Assembly (NCBI RefSeq): GCF_002288925.2
Contig: NW_022098008.1
Coordinates: 1,610,814 to 1,674,813 of the forward strand
Direction of reading: 5' to 3'
From: Delphinapterus leucas
Taxonomy: Eukaryota > Chordata > Mammalia > Artiodactyla > Monodontidae
Length of the DNA stretch: 64,000 nucleotides
The notes under the pieces were generated by a model. It had not been told where the DNA came from. It saw only the letters and a list, made by a program, of their open reading frames with translations, and did no database searches. The position numbers and the translations under genes were made by a program. Positions 9,214 to 21,739 of the stretch are shown piece by piece. The number at the start of each line of letters is the position of its first letter. Position 1 is the first letter of the stretch.

Positions 9214-10961
9214 TTAACAATAGGCTGGGTGACGGATGAAAATTAATTATATAGACATAAAGAAACACAAAGCACTTATGGGAAAGTTCACACACACGTG
9301 AGTGCACACACAGCACGCAGACACCGTGAGGTAGGAAGAGACCAGGCTAGAGAGGAGAGCACCAGGGGGTCATTCCACTACATTTCCTGTGTTAGTCCAG
9401 GGGCCACGGAAATTGGAAGAAGACACAAATTTAGGTGACTGGGTTAATTCAACAGACGTCTTGAAATATGTAAGGTGCTTCTTTGTGTAAAACCTTTGAC
9501 GTACATTTCAAATGGAAAAGGAGTATAATCTCTTGTTTCTAGAAATCTGTACTCTGTTGGTGGGGGTGGGGGTGGGAGTTAAATCAGAAGAAGGAAAAGG
9601 ATGGGGTTAGAAGTTAAGGCCACATGTTCACACCCTGGGAGCTATTCCTGGTAAAGGAAATAGGAATTCTGGTCCCAGAGAAGACAAATGGGTGGGGAAA
9701 TATGTTCAGTGTATGACATGTCGAGGTTAAGCTCAGGCAGCCGAATAGAAATGCTCAAGGCGTATTGCAAATAAAGGGCTGGGTGTCAGGAGCAAGGGTG
9801 GGCCTGGAGACACGGAACTAAGAATAATCATCTCAAGGTATTATCTGAGGGTGAGAGGATCATTTAAATAATTCAGAGTTGGGGTACAAGCAGAGGTGAG
9901 GCCGAGAATCCCATGAGGAGCAATGGCAGATTTAAGTGAACTGGGAAGGGGAAGGGCCGGCGGCAGGTGAGCGCTATTAGCCAGGGTGAAGGAGCCAGAT
10001 GCAGGAGTCAGTCTAGGAGGGAGGGGAGAGGTCTGCTCCAGGGGTAGGTTAGCACCATAACCACCGCTCAGGACCGACGCACAAAGCAGACTATGGACAG
10101 GACGGTGGACCCGAGGCTGCAGAGGGCCCTTGGGAGGAGAGAACAAGGGTAATGGAGGGAGGGGACGCCGAGTCACAGATCAAGGAGAAGCTGATGAAGA
10201 ATCAGTTTTATCGTCCGTCACGTTGAGAAGCTCACCGTGAGAGGAGAGAGAAGCCGGGGGGTTGGCAAAGGCAGCAGAGCCACTCAGGATTTTAGGGGGA
10301 GAAGCATCGCAGGATGGAATTGAGTGTAGGGAGAGACCTTGGCTTCCAGCGTCCCAGGAAGGACCCTGAAGGGTGTCCTGAACAGGCAGGGGCGCCTCGG
10401 GGGTGCTGCCCGAGAGGAGGTGGGATGGGGGCCCAGGAAGGTGTAGGGGAGCTGCCTGAGTGAAACAGCAGGGACCCTGCCTGGTGGAGGACGACTAACT
10501 ACCCCGATTTGCCTGATAAAGGACACACATTGAAGGGCTGGGCAGGGGGCAACTCCATGGAAGTGGCAACATTTTAGGGAGATTTTGGGGAGAATGTCCA
10601 GAGAAAGGAGAGGTTGGGAGCATCCTGGGAGAGCCGACCGCATCTGTGAATATGAGAGACATGTTGTGGGAGCGTCAGGAATCTTCCAGGGGTGCCTCCA
10701 GAAACACCCCAGGGCCGGAGGGGAACCAAGCTACAAACGCCAGGGCCATGCAGATCTGGGTGTCCACAGAGCGGACAGGGGAGCGTGCGGGACACCAGAG
10801 TCCAAGGTCAAGGCTCTGTGGAATCGGCCAACCCCAAATCTAGATCCCCGCTTGTCTCAGAACCCGATGGAGCCCAGAAGGGCTGATGGATGGGATGTGG
10901 TGCTGGCACAATGTGGGCAAGCAGGTTATCAGAGCAAGGTAGATATCTGCCTCTCGTACGT

Positions 10962-10976
10962 GTATTTATAATTTTT
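10962..10976. repeat. SINE target-site duplication, left copy
   Basis: GTATTTATAATTTTT is identical to 11188-11202. Confidence 0.93.
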
Positions 10977-11187
10977 TTTTTTTTTTTTTTTGTGCTGTAC
11001 TCAGGCTTCTCACTGCTGTGGCCTCTCCCGTTGCGGAGCACAGGCTCCGGACGCACAGGCCCAGTGGCCATGGCTCACGGGCCCAGCCGCTCCGTGGCAC
11101 GTGGGATCCTCCCGGACCCGGGCACGAACCCATGTCCCCTGCATCGGCAGGCGGACTCCCAGCCACTGCACCACCAGGGAAGCCCCA
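10977..11187 (-). mobile_element. CHR-2 type SINE
   Basis: This is a full-length minus-strand SINE with its poly(A) at the left (T-run from about 10972) and its head at 11187. All blocks are present: GTTGCGGAGCACAGGCTCCGG, CCATGGCTCACGGGCCCAGC, GGATCCTCCCGGACCCGGGC and a CGAACCC B-box region. A perfect 15-base target-site duplication flanks it, so it is a clean, fairly recent insertion. Confidence 0.96.
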
Positions 11188-11202
11188 GTATTTATAATTT
11201 TT
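11188..11202. repeat. SINE target-site duplication, right copy
   Basis: GTATTTATAATTTTT is the partner of 10962-10976. Confidence 0.93.
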
Positions 11203-11427
11203 AAGAAAACATATCCAACTATTTGGGGAAAGAGTTATTTAGTAAATGATACAAGGGCAATTGGTTATTTCAAATGAGGTGGGAAAATCCAGTAGCATCT
11301 CAAAGGAATGGGATAAACAAAAACTTGCATTGGTTCAGTACTTACATCTAAGCAGACATTTAATAGATGTAATCTACTTTGTTATGAAAAACTGCTCTAT
11401 GCAGAAAGTAGTGTCAACTCCAGATTA

Positions 11428-11540
11428 TGTGGTGAGAAAACCAATACTTCAGAGGCTAAGAAGGTTTCCAGTCTGCCAAGGTCAGAGGGAGGAACAGATT
11501 TGAATCCAGGCTGCTCCTTTCCCAGCCTGGGATCTTTTCA
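11428..11540 (+). mobile_element. MIR SINE fragment
   Basis: The 3' half of a MIR is recognisable: TTCAGAGGCTAAGAAGGTTT, then GCCAAGGTCAGAGGGAGGAA, then GATTTGAATCCAGGCTGCTC. It is strongly diverged. Confidence 0.75.
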
Positions 11541-13894
11541 CAGTGCTGATTAGAGCTTTGGATGCCCAGAGAGGAGAGTATGCACTTGGGAGAACATCAC
11601 TGCTCCAGATTTGGGCTCAGTGATGGAAGGGGGTCGAGAGTGAGGCTGGAGGAGCTCACCCAGCCACAGTGATGCACGGAACACGGCGCTGGAGCTGGAT
11701 GGGTCTGAGTGAAATTGAATCACATGGACCCTCAAGGAAGGAAGATATGAACTCCATACAACTTCTCTAATAATGGAAATTACTTCCCAACAACAACTTA
11801 CCCAATAAAACTCAATAAAACAAAATTGAACCCCTAATAAAACGTCTAGAAGATAGACTGAACTATAAGAGGGTTGGTTTTGTGTAACTCAAGCTTCACC
11901 GAGGGTCATTAATCTCATGTTTTAAAGTGTAAAGTGCTTTAGGATTTTATATGAACCCAGAGCTCCCTTCCTTATATAATGAGTCTGGTGTGGGTGACAC
12001 TGGAGATGTCACCCAGATGTCCCTTCAGGGGTGGACAGATGCAGAAATGATTTCCTCAGCTGTTGGGAAGAGACCAGCAGGCAGCCCTCAGCAGTCAGCT
12101 GTCTGTAGGGATCCCCTCAGACGTAGAACTGTCCCTTCCCAAGTCACAGCTCCTTCCAGTGGCAACTGTCACCACCCTAAGCATCTCCCTTCAGAGCTGT
12201 TCAAGGGCTCAGCCTCGACCTCCATGGAGACAGCTTGACCCTGCATTCTCCTCCACCTTCCAAGGCTGCCAACCCAAGGGCGCCCCCTAAGGACAGCCAG
12301 AACCCCAATCTCTGTCTCAGCCTGCAATTATTTGGGAAACCCAACCTGCAACAAGTAAGAACCAAGACATCCAAGTTCTTTTGCTCTAAATTTGTTATGT
12401 TACCTGAGACCTACTCACTTACCATTGCAAGGATGTTTCCAGAAGTGAAATTTACATTATGATGTGGATGAAAGGACAAGTCACTTCCTACCAACATGAG
12501 TCCACTTAGGATGGAGATGACCAGCAAGTAGATGGAAAATCTAAGTGGATTTGTTCACCTTTAAAGCACTCACTGCCCTTCCCAATGGAACACACCAGGG
12601 ACTTTAGAAGTTGATTTATTTAATCCAGGTTATTCTCACTTTTGTTTAGTTACCTATTTCTGTCATTTCTTGTCTTTGAAAGACCTTTGAAAATCACTCT
12701 GCTAAAATAAACGAACAAAATCAAGCCTGGTGGAGACTTTGGGGGCCGTTTCCCCCAGTGATAGGTGGCAGGTCATCTTCCTTTGAGTGGACAGGCTATG
12801 GCGCCACTGTTTGCTCCTGGGACACATCTCCGGACAACCTCCTCTGGCCCATCTGCTCATGAAAAGTCCGGAGAAAAATCTAGAGAATAGGTTATACCCA
12901 ACACACTTCCATCTGAAATCCTGTAGTTTGCTCCTATTAGCCATCTTTCTAAAAGAAATAGAAAAATGATGGACGCAGGGGCAGCACCCCTGGGATTTGG
13001 GGAGAACGTTATCTTTGCGATAACGAGTCTTCCTCCAGGAAGTGTTTTATCCACTTGGCCGGTTTGTCCCTTGTGTGGCGTGTGGCGGAGGAAAGATGGA
13101 CACAGCATCTCTGCTTCTCCTCCCTCCCGATCCCTTTCCTCTGGACTCTGAGCTGCTTTAGTGACTTCCTTGGCCAGTGGGCTGTGCTGGGAGTAGAGTG
13201 ACCAGCCTGTCCCAATTGCCTGGACTCTTCAAGGTTTAGCACTGAAACCAGCATCCCAGGAAACCACTCTGTCCCCAGCATCCAGAGATGGTTGATCATC
13301 CCAGGGCTTCTGAGACCAGGCCACAAGAGGCCTTCAGTGATAAGTTGTGTGGTCAGCCCAGGCCACGGACATTGGTAAATCTGGTGCCGACGAGGTATTT
13401 CCATCTCCTAAGCTCTCCCATGGTGGCACAGACCCAGACTGTGACGCCAATCAGACAGGGCACAGGCCCTGACATAGTCTCTGCTGTGGAATTTGGAGGA
13501 GTGATTTGTATAAATGGAATCATAATTTGATCCTGACTATGGCATTGCTGTTTAAAGGAATTCTACATGCCATGTGTTGATAAAACAAGAAAAATCTTAC
13601 TCCTTAACAGTTTTATAAATTTAAGTGAGATTTTCTTAGAGCACTGGATATGCTAAGGAGCAGGATAAATTTCTGTAATTATTGCCAATACACAGATTGG
13701 CTCTAGAAACCATCAATCAGGCAGCAACTCCAAATGAGTACGGTTACATCTTATTGTTTTTTGTAAGTTAAAATATAATAACCACAGGAACACAATAAAG
13801 AGCTAGTAATAAAGGAGTTACGGAGATAAATTACTCTAAATGGGAAATAAAGTGTGGGAGGCAAGGATGATGAGGCCTGGGGCTATGATCCTCA
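11541..13894. other. single-copy DNA, no gene seen
   Basis: I see no recognisable exon or repeat. Several overlapping short open frames on both strands look like chance. Confidence 0.45.
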
Positions 13895-13972
13895 CAGCTG
13901 TGTCCTGGGACCCAGACAGGCTGGCATATGATCCGTGCTCAATAAACTCTTGTTGAATATTTGTAATAACTG
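13895..13972 (+). mobile_element. L2 3'-end fragment
   Basis: The phrase CTGTGTCCTGGGACCCAGAC, then TGGCATATGATCCGTGCTCAATAAACTC and TTGTTGAATA follows the L2 LINE 3' end, which runs through a GTGCTCAATAAA block to TTGTTGAATG. A MIR-related origin is the alternative. Confidence 0.55.
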
Positions 13973-15918
13973 ATACTCATTTCTAATAAACATATTATCA
14001 CTACTTGATTAACTCAATTTTCCAAGAAAGAAAATACACTAACTACTTTTGAATAATCTCTTTAGGAATCCCCATGAGGGACCATCGAGTAGCTCGATCT
14101 ACCCCCTAACGAGATCACTGTGTCAACTGAGTATTTGATTTTCATGGGATCCAGTCCAGCTTCGACTGACTAATGTGGAATTTCCCTTACATCCCGACCT
14201 GCTGTGCCAGGTTTCCATTATTTTCTGGGTACACTCAACAGTATTTACCAGGCAGATGAAGCCATAGAATAGAGGGCAGAAGAGAGGCTGGGGGGTTCCT
14301 GTGGACACCCCTCTAGTGGACGGGCACCCACTAGAGGAAAGCCTTGAGTTCTTTCCCAGAATCAAAAAGTGTCTTTCCACAAATAGACACTTTCTCACTC
14401 ACAGGTGAGGACAGCAAGAGGCCAACTTGCCATCTCCATATTGACAAGAGATCCAGTCAAATAGAATCTCTTTCTTTTTAATCTGATAAGAAATTAAGAT
14501 AAGAAGTAAAACAGATGTGCAGTATCCAGATGGAATTCTGAGGTGTGGCCCAGCTGGCAAGCAGGTCACTCGTCTGTCTCTGGGCTGCACTGAATGGGCC
14601 ACAGTGGGGTCCCCTCTGGGCAGATCCCCCTCTCTAGTGATGGAGATTGCAAGGCTGTGGATGCCTTCAGCCGAGACCCAAGTCACGTGGCTCACCTCAC
14701 ACCTCACTGGGTAGATGCAGGCACTCAGGCAAACCTGAGGGCCCTTCTAGAGATCACACACCTGCTTATTTTAGACACAACTCTGAACCAGAGCAGTGAA
14801 AGCAGGGAAGTTCATGACTGGCTGAAAAAAAAATACACACACACGCATCACGCACACACACATGCACATGACACACACAGCACACCATGCACATCACATG
14901 CAAAGCAGACACATGCACATCACACAAAAACCACACACACGTCCTCATACACATGAACACCTTCAGCATTTGTTTTCCCAGGGCTCCACTCTGGACTGAA
15001 CTCACGGATAATATGATCTCTTGGAAACACAAGCAGCATTATTTTCTCAGCACCATTTTCCAAATATCCTTTCTTTTGGCAAATGCCTTCACCAATCAGG
15101 TTTAAAATTTCCTTTTGAAGTTATATTCGTAAAGTACTTTGCTCTCTCCATGAAAAGACATATGATCGCTGTAGAACACTTTTTTCCAAGGCAGGCTGTA
15201 TTCTGCCTGTCTGTCATGACTTTTTGAACACCAGCAATCAGACTGTAGGTACTTACATGGGTGCCCAAACCCTTCATCACATTCTGAGCCCACCCAGAAG
15301 AACCTACTGGGCCTCCATCCCCCAAATTATGGGGCCGGAAGGAAGAGTTACGATATAATGGAGACTGTCCTTCTGCAATTGGCCTGATAAGGTCTAGGCT
15401 CACAACAGCACTCAAGTGGCTGATAGAGGGACCCCACGGCAACAGGGTTCGATCTCCCTCCCCTGCCGTTTACCTTTTACGTGAAAAGTTCCGAGGGCAG
15501 CGCTTACCTCCACAGTTGCAGGTCAAGCTGACTGCTGCAGTGTCCAGGGTGGTTCTCAGAAGCAGAGGCTCCTGCCAGGAGCTCTGACAGGCCTGGGAGC
15601 TATTGTCCTAGTGGCCTCTGAGCTCCCCATCTCTCAGGTGGGAGCAGAAAAAGACCAGCTTGCTGGGCAGGGGGTCATGCAAGGTTCAAAGTACAGATTT
15701 TCTGACCCCCAGACAGCATCCTGGTCCCTTCACCAGGAGCCTGGAGGGGCTATCTTCCTCCACTGCACATCATTCTCCCAGCTCAGTGCAGAAAAATGAG
15801 GCGTTTGCTTACAGTATTGATTAAAACATTGCTCTACAGGATAAATTAACACTTGATCATGATATTGCGGTTGTGTTCACATTCTGTGATTTAACAAAAA
15901 CAAAAGAAAGTGTGTGTC
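13973..15918. other. single-copy DNA around a CA repeat
   Basis: Apart from the microsatellite at 14834-14955 I recognise nothing. The open frames through the CA repeat are repeat translations. Confidence 0.45.
14834..14955. repeat. degenerate CA microsatellite
   Basis: The tract consists of CACACA, CATGCACAT and CACATCACA units after an A-run at 14825-14832. The units are interrupted and unequal. Confidence 0.85.
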
Positions 15919-16111
15919 CAAAGGAATACAAGGCCCCAAGAGCTGCAATAAAGACCAGGTGCAAAGTGCTATTGACCTGTGACCTAAAGGGACAGAGCCA
16001 GGCTTCTCATGAGTGTCGAGGCTAATTCTCAGCTGGACATGGACCCAGCTGCAAAACTCCACCAAGGAGCCGTTGGTGTGTTGGGAAGAATGCGTGGAAA
16101 TCCAGAAGGTC
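15919..16111 (+). repeat. copy 1 of a diverged 190-bp sequence pair
   Basis: The sequence beginning AAGGCCCCAAGAGCTGCA and containing CTGTGACCTAA, AATTCTCAGCT and CACCAAGGAGCC recurs in the same order and orientation at 17017-17209. By eye the two are roughly 80-85% identical with small indels. It is either an old local duplication or two copies of an interspersed repeat that I do not recognise. CTGCAATAAAGACC near the start could be a polyadenylation-signal region of an LTR. Confidence 0.75.
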
Positions 16112-17016
16112 TCTGAAGCAGCTGCCTCTTTTCAATGGTGGGAGGTTCATCCTGCACAAGGACGCCTCACATTCCAGGGTAAGGGTGGCAAATATACGGC
16201 ATCCAAAGAACACCCCCCACTGCTCGCAGACCACCCGCGCCTCCCAAGCCCCACTGCCAGGGCCGCTGGGTGAGGCTTCCCTCCTCCAACCTGGGCCCTC
16301 CCGGCCACTCCCTTTAAGACACTGGACTAGACGTTGTCAGGTGTCATCTACACTCTTGTACAGATGAGGGGATATCTCCACGTGTGTGCACGTGCATTTG
16401 TGTGCATGAGTGTACGCTCTCGTGGGTGTGAGATACACTGCATTTCAGAGAAAGGAGAGCAGGGCTTGGCCTGTGCTGAGTCCTGAGGGCATCTTGCCAT
16501 CCAGATGGGGCTGGCTCTGGGGGCCACGGCACGGACAGACCACCATGGGGTTTCTACACAGAGAATTCATCCTGTCTGCCACAGTCCACTAGTGATCTGC
16601 TCTCTGAAAATAGTGGCCTTTACCTTTATTCTTTCACAGACAGCTCATCTATCTCAGGGGTCTGTACATAAATATTTATCTTGCATTAAATTCATCCAAT
16701 TTCACAAATTAAATCAGTAATTCTGCAGCCAGAAACGGTGGGATGAATTAAAATGGACACATTCATCTCCACCCCTCTTCAATCACAGTCCTTTTCAAGT
16801 ACTTTAGAGGCAATGATTGTTCCTTTCAACAAGGTGAAATTTAGAAGAAAAAGGATTTGTGCCTTTAATGACGTGTCTTGAACCCTAAGAAGCATCTCGT
16901 GGATGATTATCCAACCAGAGAGGCTTGTTCATTTACAAGGCTCTTTAATGAAAGTCATCAGCAGGTTGCTTACACTTATTAAATATTCTTGTAATAAATT
17001 TTTAAAATATGTCTAT
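16112..17016. other. single-copy DNA between the duplicated copies
   Basis: I see no gene or known repeat. There is a GTGTGTGCACGTGCATTTGTG run at about 16382-16402. Confidence 0.45.
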
Positions 17017-17209
17017 CAAAAGGAGTAAAGGCCCCAAGAGCTGCAGTAAAGACCGGGTGCAAGTGCTGTTGGCCTGTGACCTAAGGGGACTGGGCCAGGC
17101 TTCCCGTGAGTGTCAACGTTAATTCTCAGCTAGACCTGGATACAGATGCAAAACCCCACCAAGGAGCCCTTGGCGTGTTCGGGAGAATGCTTGACCATCA
17201 GAGAAGGTG
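17017..17209 (+). repeat. copy 2 of the diverged 190-bp sequence pair
   Basis: This is the partner of 15919-16111 in direct orientation about 1.1 kb away. The shared text fades out after GAGAATGC (17184-17191), with GAGAAGGTGT at 17201-17210 a last weak match. Confidence 0.75.
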
Positions 17210-18311
17210 TGCAAGGGAGACCCAATCGACATGAGGCCCTGATTCTGGTAAACAGAGGACAGTGGCAGATTTCAGTAGCAGGCAGTTATTAAAATGGCTA
17301 CCAAGGACGCATTGGCAGGAAACGTGCAGAGGAACCGGGTCCCTGGCCCCCCTTCCGGGTCAGCCCCCTCCGCCCAGGCCTTACCCCCCAGCCAGTGTTC
17401 TCACATCATCCCGGGCAGTGAACAGGTGTCCTGGCGTCTCACCCTCTGTCAGGGAAACACTGGGCGTCACCCCGGTGCCCTGAGAGCTCTGCCACCTGCT
17501 CCTCACTGCCGGGACCTTGCCACGTGGAAAGCGACAGGGGCCCTGAGCTGGGAAGGGGCTGGGAACTGGACGCAGAGGGCTGGGCCCAGGGGTGTCCTCA
17601 GTTCCAGAGGAGGATTTAAAGCAGAAGCGTGTCCAGGCAGGAGCGTGATCCCAGACTTTGACTGGGTGCTGGGGCACCAACAAGGCACAAATGGTCTCTG
17701 ATAGTCTCTGCGCCCACACGGGACACAGAAGGGGGTGCAGGGAAGGGTGGGGTGGGGAACACCTTGTTATCTGGAGACTCGTGAAGGCAGGGTGTGATCT
17801 CATGCCTCTGAGTCTGGACCGGATGCAGTCACCGAACCAGATGCTCCAGATCAGGAGGCAGGTTGGGGGCGACACACGGAGACACAGGGCACCATAACGG
17901 CCTAAGGAAATGGGGCTCGGTGACGGGGGCTAGTGGGAAACACGCTTGGTAAATGGAGGGCAGGGAGGGGGCTCTAGAGGCCGGGATATATGCACTTTCA
18001 ATGGTCAGGGCTTTTGAAAGCACTTCGAGGGGAAGGTGATGACCGGTCAGGGCTCCTCGGGATGAGGGAACTCGGGTGGTCCTGGGGGGCCCCACCGAGA
18101 GCCCTGGGGGTTCCAGGTCAGGGTCTGCATACGGCGAGGATACCCTCTTTGTCACCAGACGGGTGGCTGCTTCCTGGGTCTCTTCAATTAGCCTTTTGTC
18201 CTAAAGTCATGCTCCGAATAATCCAAGGTGAAATGTACAACTTTGAGTGGTGGATGAAATCTACCCCAGGTCCAAAATTAAAGCTCCCCACCTGGATGTA
18301 CTAAATTAATC
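17210..18311. other. GC-rich single-copy DNA
   Basis: Many overlapping short frames occur on both strands without domains. An ATG at 17294 in a fair context opens 135 codons rich in Pro, Gly, Arg and Ala that I do not recognise, probably chance in GC-rich DNA. An A-rich run (AAAAAAAATAAATAAATAAG) at 18319-18338 ends the stretch. Confidence 0.4.
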
Positions 18312-19088
18312 CTACTCAAAAAAAATAAATAAATAAGAAATAAAACAAAACATGAATCGCACTTTTGCTTCGACAGACCTGAATTGGTGAACATTTTCAT
18401 GAGAAATAAATTTCTTGTCAGATTTCAACCTTGTAAAGCATAGTTCGGACACAGCGTTCTCTCTGAAACAGGGAGAGAACCTGTTTGCCCGAGTAGGAGG
18501 TGGAATTGCCATCCGAGAGTCTGAGTTGTGGTGTTGCCCAGCCGGCTGGGGAGCCCCGGGGTCTGGAGGTGACAGCGGGCATCTGGCCTCTGTTCTTAAA
18601 TTGGATGTTGAGTCCTCAGCTCTTTGAGCACAGACACAGCCTAGTACCACAGGTTCCCCTGGCCGGCAGCAGGGCCATCTCTTCCCAGAATTTGGAATCA
18701 GAAAATAGTACCCGAAAGAAGAATAGCTGGGAGAGAAAACGGTGTTTAAGCATTTATTGTAAATGTGTTGAATGGTGATGCCGTTCTGGAGGCACGATTT
18801 GGGGACACTTTCTCTTCCTTCAAGTCTCCAAAGCAATATCTCATTGAAATACGTTGGTATAATTTTGGGGTTTGGATCACACAGCCCACTGAGATCCGTT
18901 AGAACTCTCCTCTCCCTCAAATGCACCTGGAAATGATAAAAACACAAAAAACACGAAGCCAGCTGCTTACTGTTTGCGCTAGTACAGCTGTGCGGGGGAT
19001 ATGTTTTCAACGCGGAGGGCACGGCGTTAGGGACCGAATTGCTGCTCCGGGAGCAGGCGTGTGGCCCTAGGGTCTCAGAGTCCACCAT
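18312..19088 (-). other. longest ATG-initiated open frame outside repeats, unrecognised
   Basis: The minus strand is open from TAA near 19204-19206 to TAG at 18312-18314, about 298 codons. The first ATG (19086-19088) gives 258 codons; its context (T at -3, G at +4) is poor. The product has scattered cysteines, no obvious signal peptide, no recognised domain and an aromatic tail (FCFISYLFIFF) that comes only from the A-rich plus-strand run at 18319-18350. No repeat is recognised in the body. Chance is the most likely explanation. An exon of an unknown transcript or a decayed gene is possible. Confidence 0.15.
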
Positions 19089-19206
19089 AAAAAAACCTGA
19101 AGTCTGCCCGCGGTTGCTCTCACCGCTACTTTGAAACACATCAACCAAACACTCTAGAAACAAAGGGGACTCACACGGCCGGCCAGAAATCCCTCTGAGC
19201 GCTTAA

Positions 19207-21739
19207 AAAAATACACATCAAGGAAGAGGTGTGGGAATCGTTTTGCATCTCGAGCTAGCAAGAATATTTTCGTTTGAAAACTTCAGACACACATAAATGT
19301 AGAGTCGTGTGTTTGTCTTACACAGCAGCATGCAGCAGCACTTCTTCAGAGAAACAAATACCTAAGCAGCGATGGACTAGATGCAGGCTCTCCTGGGGGC
19401 GCAGCGGCAATGAGCACAGGCCAGAACCCCGCGGAGCAAGAGGCTTATGTGGGGGCGAGCGAACGTGCGCGTGCGTGCTGGGGCAACAGGGCTGGCACTG
19501 GACCGACCCTCGGGGCCCCTTCAGGCACCATGTCATAGGGAGCCTCTTCCAGGATGGGAGACAGGCACAGCTTAGGAAAAGAAGGTGACACCTTCATTCC
19601 ATTGGATCAACGCGCACTTGCTTCATCTCTACAGCTTGCTTCACCTGGTGTGAGGGGCAGACGTCCCGGGTCCGGCCCTGACCCTGGAGACTCAGGGGCC
19701 TTTCGATGCCAACGAGGAGGGTGGGTGACTCTCCAACACAAGGTGAGAGAAAATAGAGAAACGGCCAATATGATGGGCCCTAATCTATTTTGCCTGTTTT
19801 ACCTGGAATATTCCAAATCAAGATCCAAGTGCATAATCTAATCAACCATCAGCCAATCTCAGGGATCAGACTGAAACCATGGTCTTTGTCAGAAAGGCAA
19901 AGCTGGGCTCAGAGGGCAGGACAGTCTAGCCAGGCGTCTCTTGAAGACTTTCGAATAACTACCCAACCATGTCTTCCCAACGATGGCACAGTTTAGGTTG
20001 GCTGTGTCCTCGTTCCATTTGGCATCCTTGGTGCTGGGCAACACATTGGATTAGCATCAATGAAACACGTGACTAAAGCAGGCAGAAAAGATCTCAGAAA
20101 GTCCAGAACACATCACTGCTTTCCAGAAGCTCTAGCCTCTTGAAGACCCGTGGAGGATGGGCAAAGGCCGGGAGGAATTCTCCGCAGCTCATTACCAGCC
20201 TGTCTGAGGCCCTAACCTTGCTCGATGGACTCAGAGAGCAGAGTGCAGCTCTAGCCTCTGGACTGCAGCCACTCAGGGGGCAAAGATCTGCTGAGATGCT
20301 CAGCGCAGGCCGTGGGGATGCCAGTGATGGGATCTTTGAGTGAGTTTGATGAGGAGACAGGAGGACAGCAAATCATTGATATAGTGTGAGACCAGCTCGG
20401 GCTGGGTCTGTGAATACACGGCTCCTCTCCCCACCTGTCTGTGATCGCTGACTGATGCTGGACACCCTCTGAGTCTTCCCTCGGAAGGAAGAAGCCTGTG
20501 GACAGATGTCCTGGGCGGGACACCCATAATTAAACTGCGTGCCAGTGGAAGCGTTTCCCAGCCCTGGCGCTCAGCTCTGTCTTGCTGCTAAAAGAGCAGG
20601 AGCTGTGCGATGCTAGGAAAAGTTAAACAATTGTCAGCAGAAAGCAAATGAGGCTTTACTGAAAAGCCACATTACTAATGCATGAAGAGGGCCTGGCTGG
20701 TCCCCGAAGATGCGATCGTCCTTCTAATCATTGTACAAGTTTTATTACCAGGAGTCCCGTTAAACAAAAGGGGCAGGTAGACTTTCTCCCAGGCCAGGTC
20801 TCATGTGGTTCTGGGGAAATCGGTGACCCGGGGTCACTGGGAAGCAGTGATACTGACCAGAGGGTCAGCTCAGTGCCGCGAGAAGGCTACTGTTACTCCC
20901 CAGAGGCCGGGGAGGGCTGGGGTCAGGGGCAGGCCACCATTACTCGACCGCCAGTCAGCTCCCCCTTCTCTTTCAAGTGCCCCCTCCTTGGAAGGGTGAA
21001 GAAGACCCTCCTCAGGGAGACTCGGGGCAGTGGGCCTCCTGCTTCCCCATGACGCATGGAGCCCATGCCTGCTGCACGCACACCCGCCCTGCTCTCTACC
21101 GCAGGAAGGACAGTCTGTGGTTAGGGAGTCAATGGGCGGGGGTCCGGTCTGTCTCAGGAAATCCAGTGGTCTTCCCTCCCTGGCCTCTATCGGGGTCTCA
21201 GTGGGGGCAGCCCTGACACAAGGGCAAGGCTCCCCTGACACTCAGATCTCAGGGCACACGTGGGAGGACCATTGTCATCCATGGGTACTGATAGCCCCAG
21301 GGTGCAGCTTCCTCACTGGCTGGGCCAATGGTTTGGCCTCTGGGACTGAGCCCTACGGAAGCCTGGGGAAGGGGAGGCGCCTGCCTTGGGTGGATGATGC
21401 TTGAGGGGCACCAACGGCCTCAGTCATCAAGATAAATACTATTTAATGAGCTATTTCAGAAAATTAACATGAATGCTAACAAAAGTCCATGTTAAGAAAA
21501 GAGCACATTTTTAAATAAAGGCTGAGCCGAGCTGAGCCAGCTCTGAGCCCAAGGGAGAAGGACAAGTCAGCAGTACTGATCCTGTGTGTATGCAAACTGC
21601 CTGCATTTTGTCCACCGTGGATTTGCTGCATGAATTTGCATATCCTTCAGTTCTTCAAATCTTCAGTTTGATATTCTTCAATACAATACTACTTATCTCG
21701 ACGACTGAGTTTCCGGCACCACTAAATGTTGTGCCTGAG
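19207..21739. other. single-copy DNA, no gene seen
   Basis: The stretch has moderate to high GC, with a small CpG-containing patch at about 19390-19480. No domain-bearing frame and no repeat is recognised. Confidence 0.45.

Larger units (their letters stand above)
8741..10976. other. single-copy DNA with one candidate coding frame
   Basis: The stretch is mostly featureless. It holds the minus-strand open frame described at 8956-9213, a G-run stretch at about 9557-9578 (GGTGGGGGTGGGGGTGGG) and purine-rich plus-strand sequence at 9840-10640. I recognise no repeat with confidence. Confidence 0.45.

Noticed and set aside
9557..9578. G-quadruplex regulatory element (also 35827-35844)
   Set aside because: There are only three long G-runs in each and no associated promoter or gene, so they are short G-rich runs of little weight.
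14834..14955. CRISPR-like array because of repeated CACATGCACATCAC words
   Set aside because: The units are short, irregular and have no unique spacers. It is a degenerate CA microsatellite in a mammalian genome.
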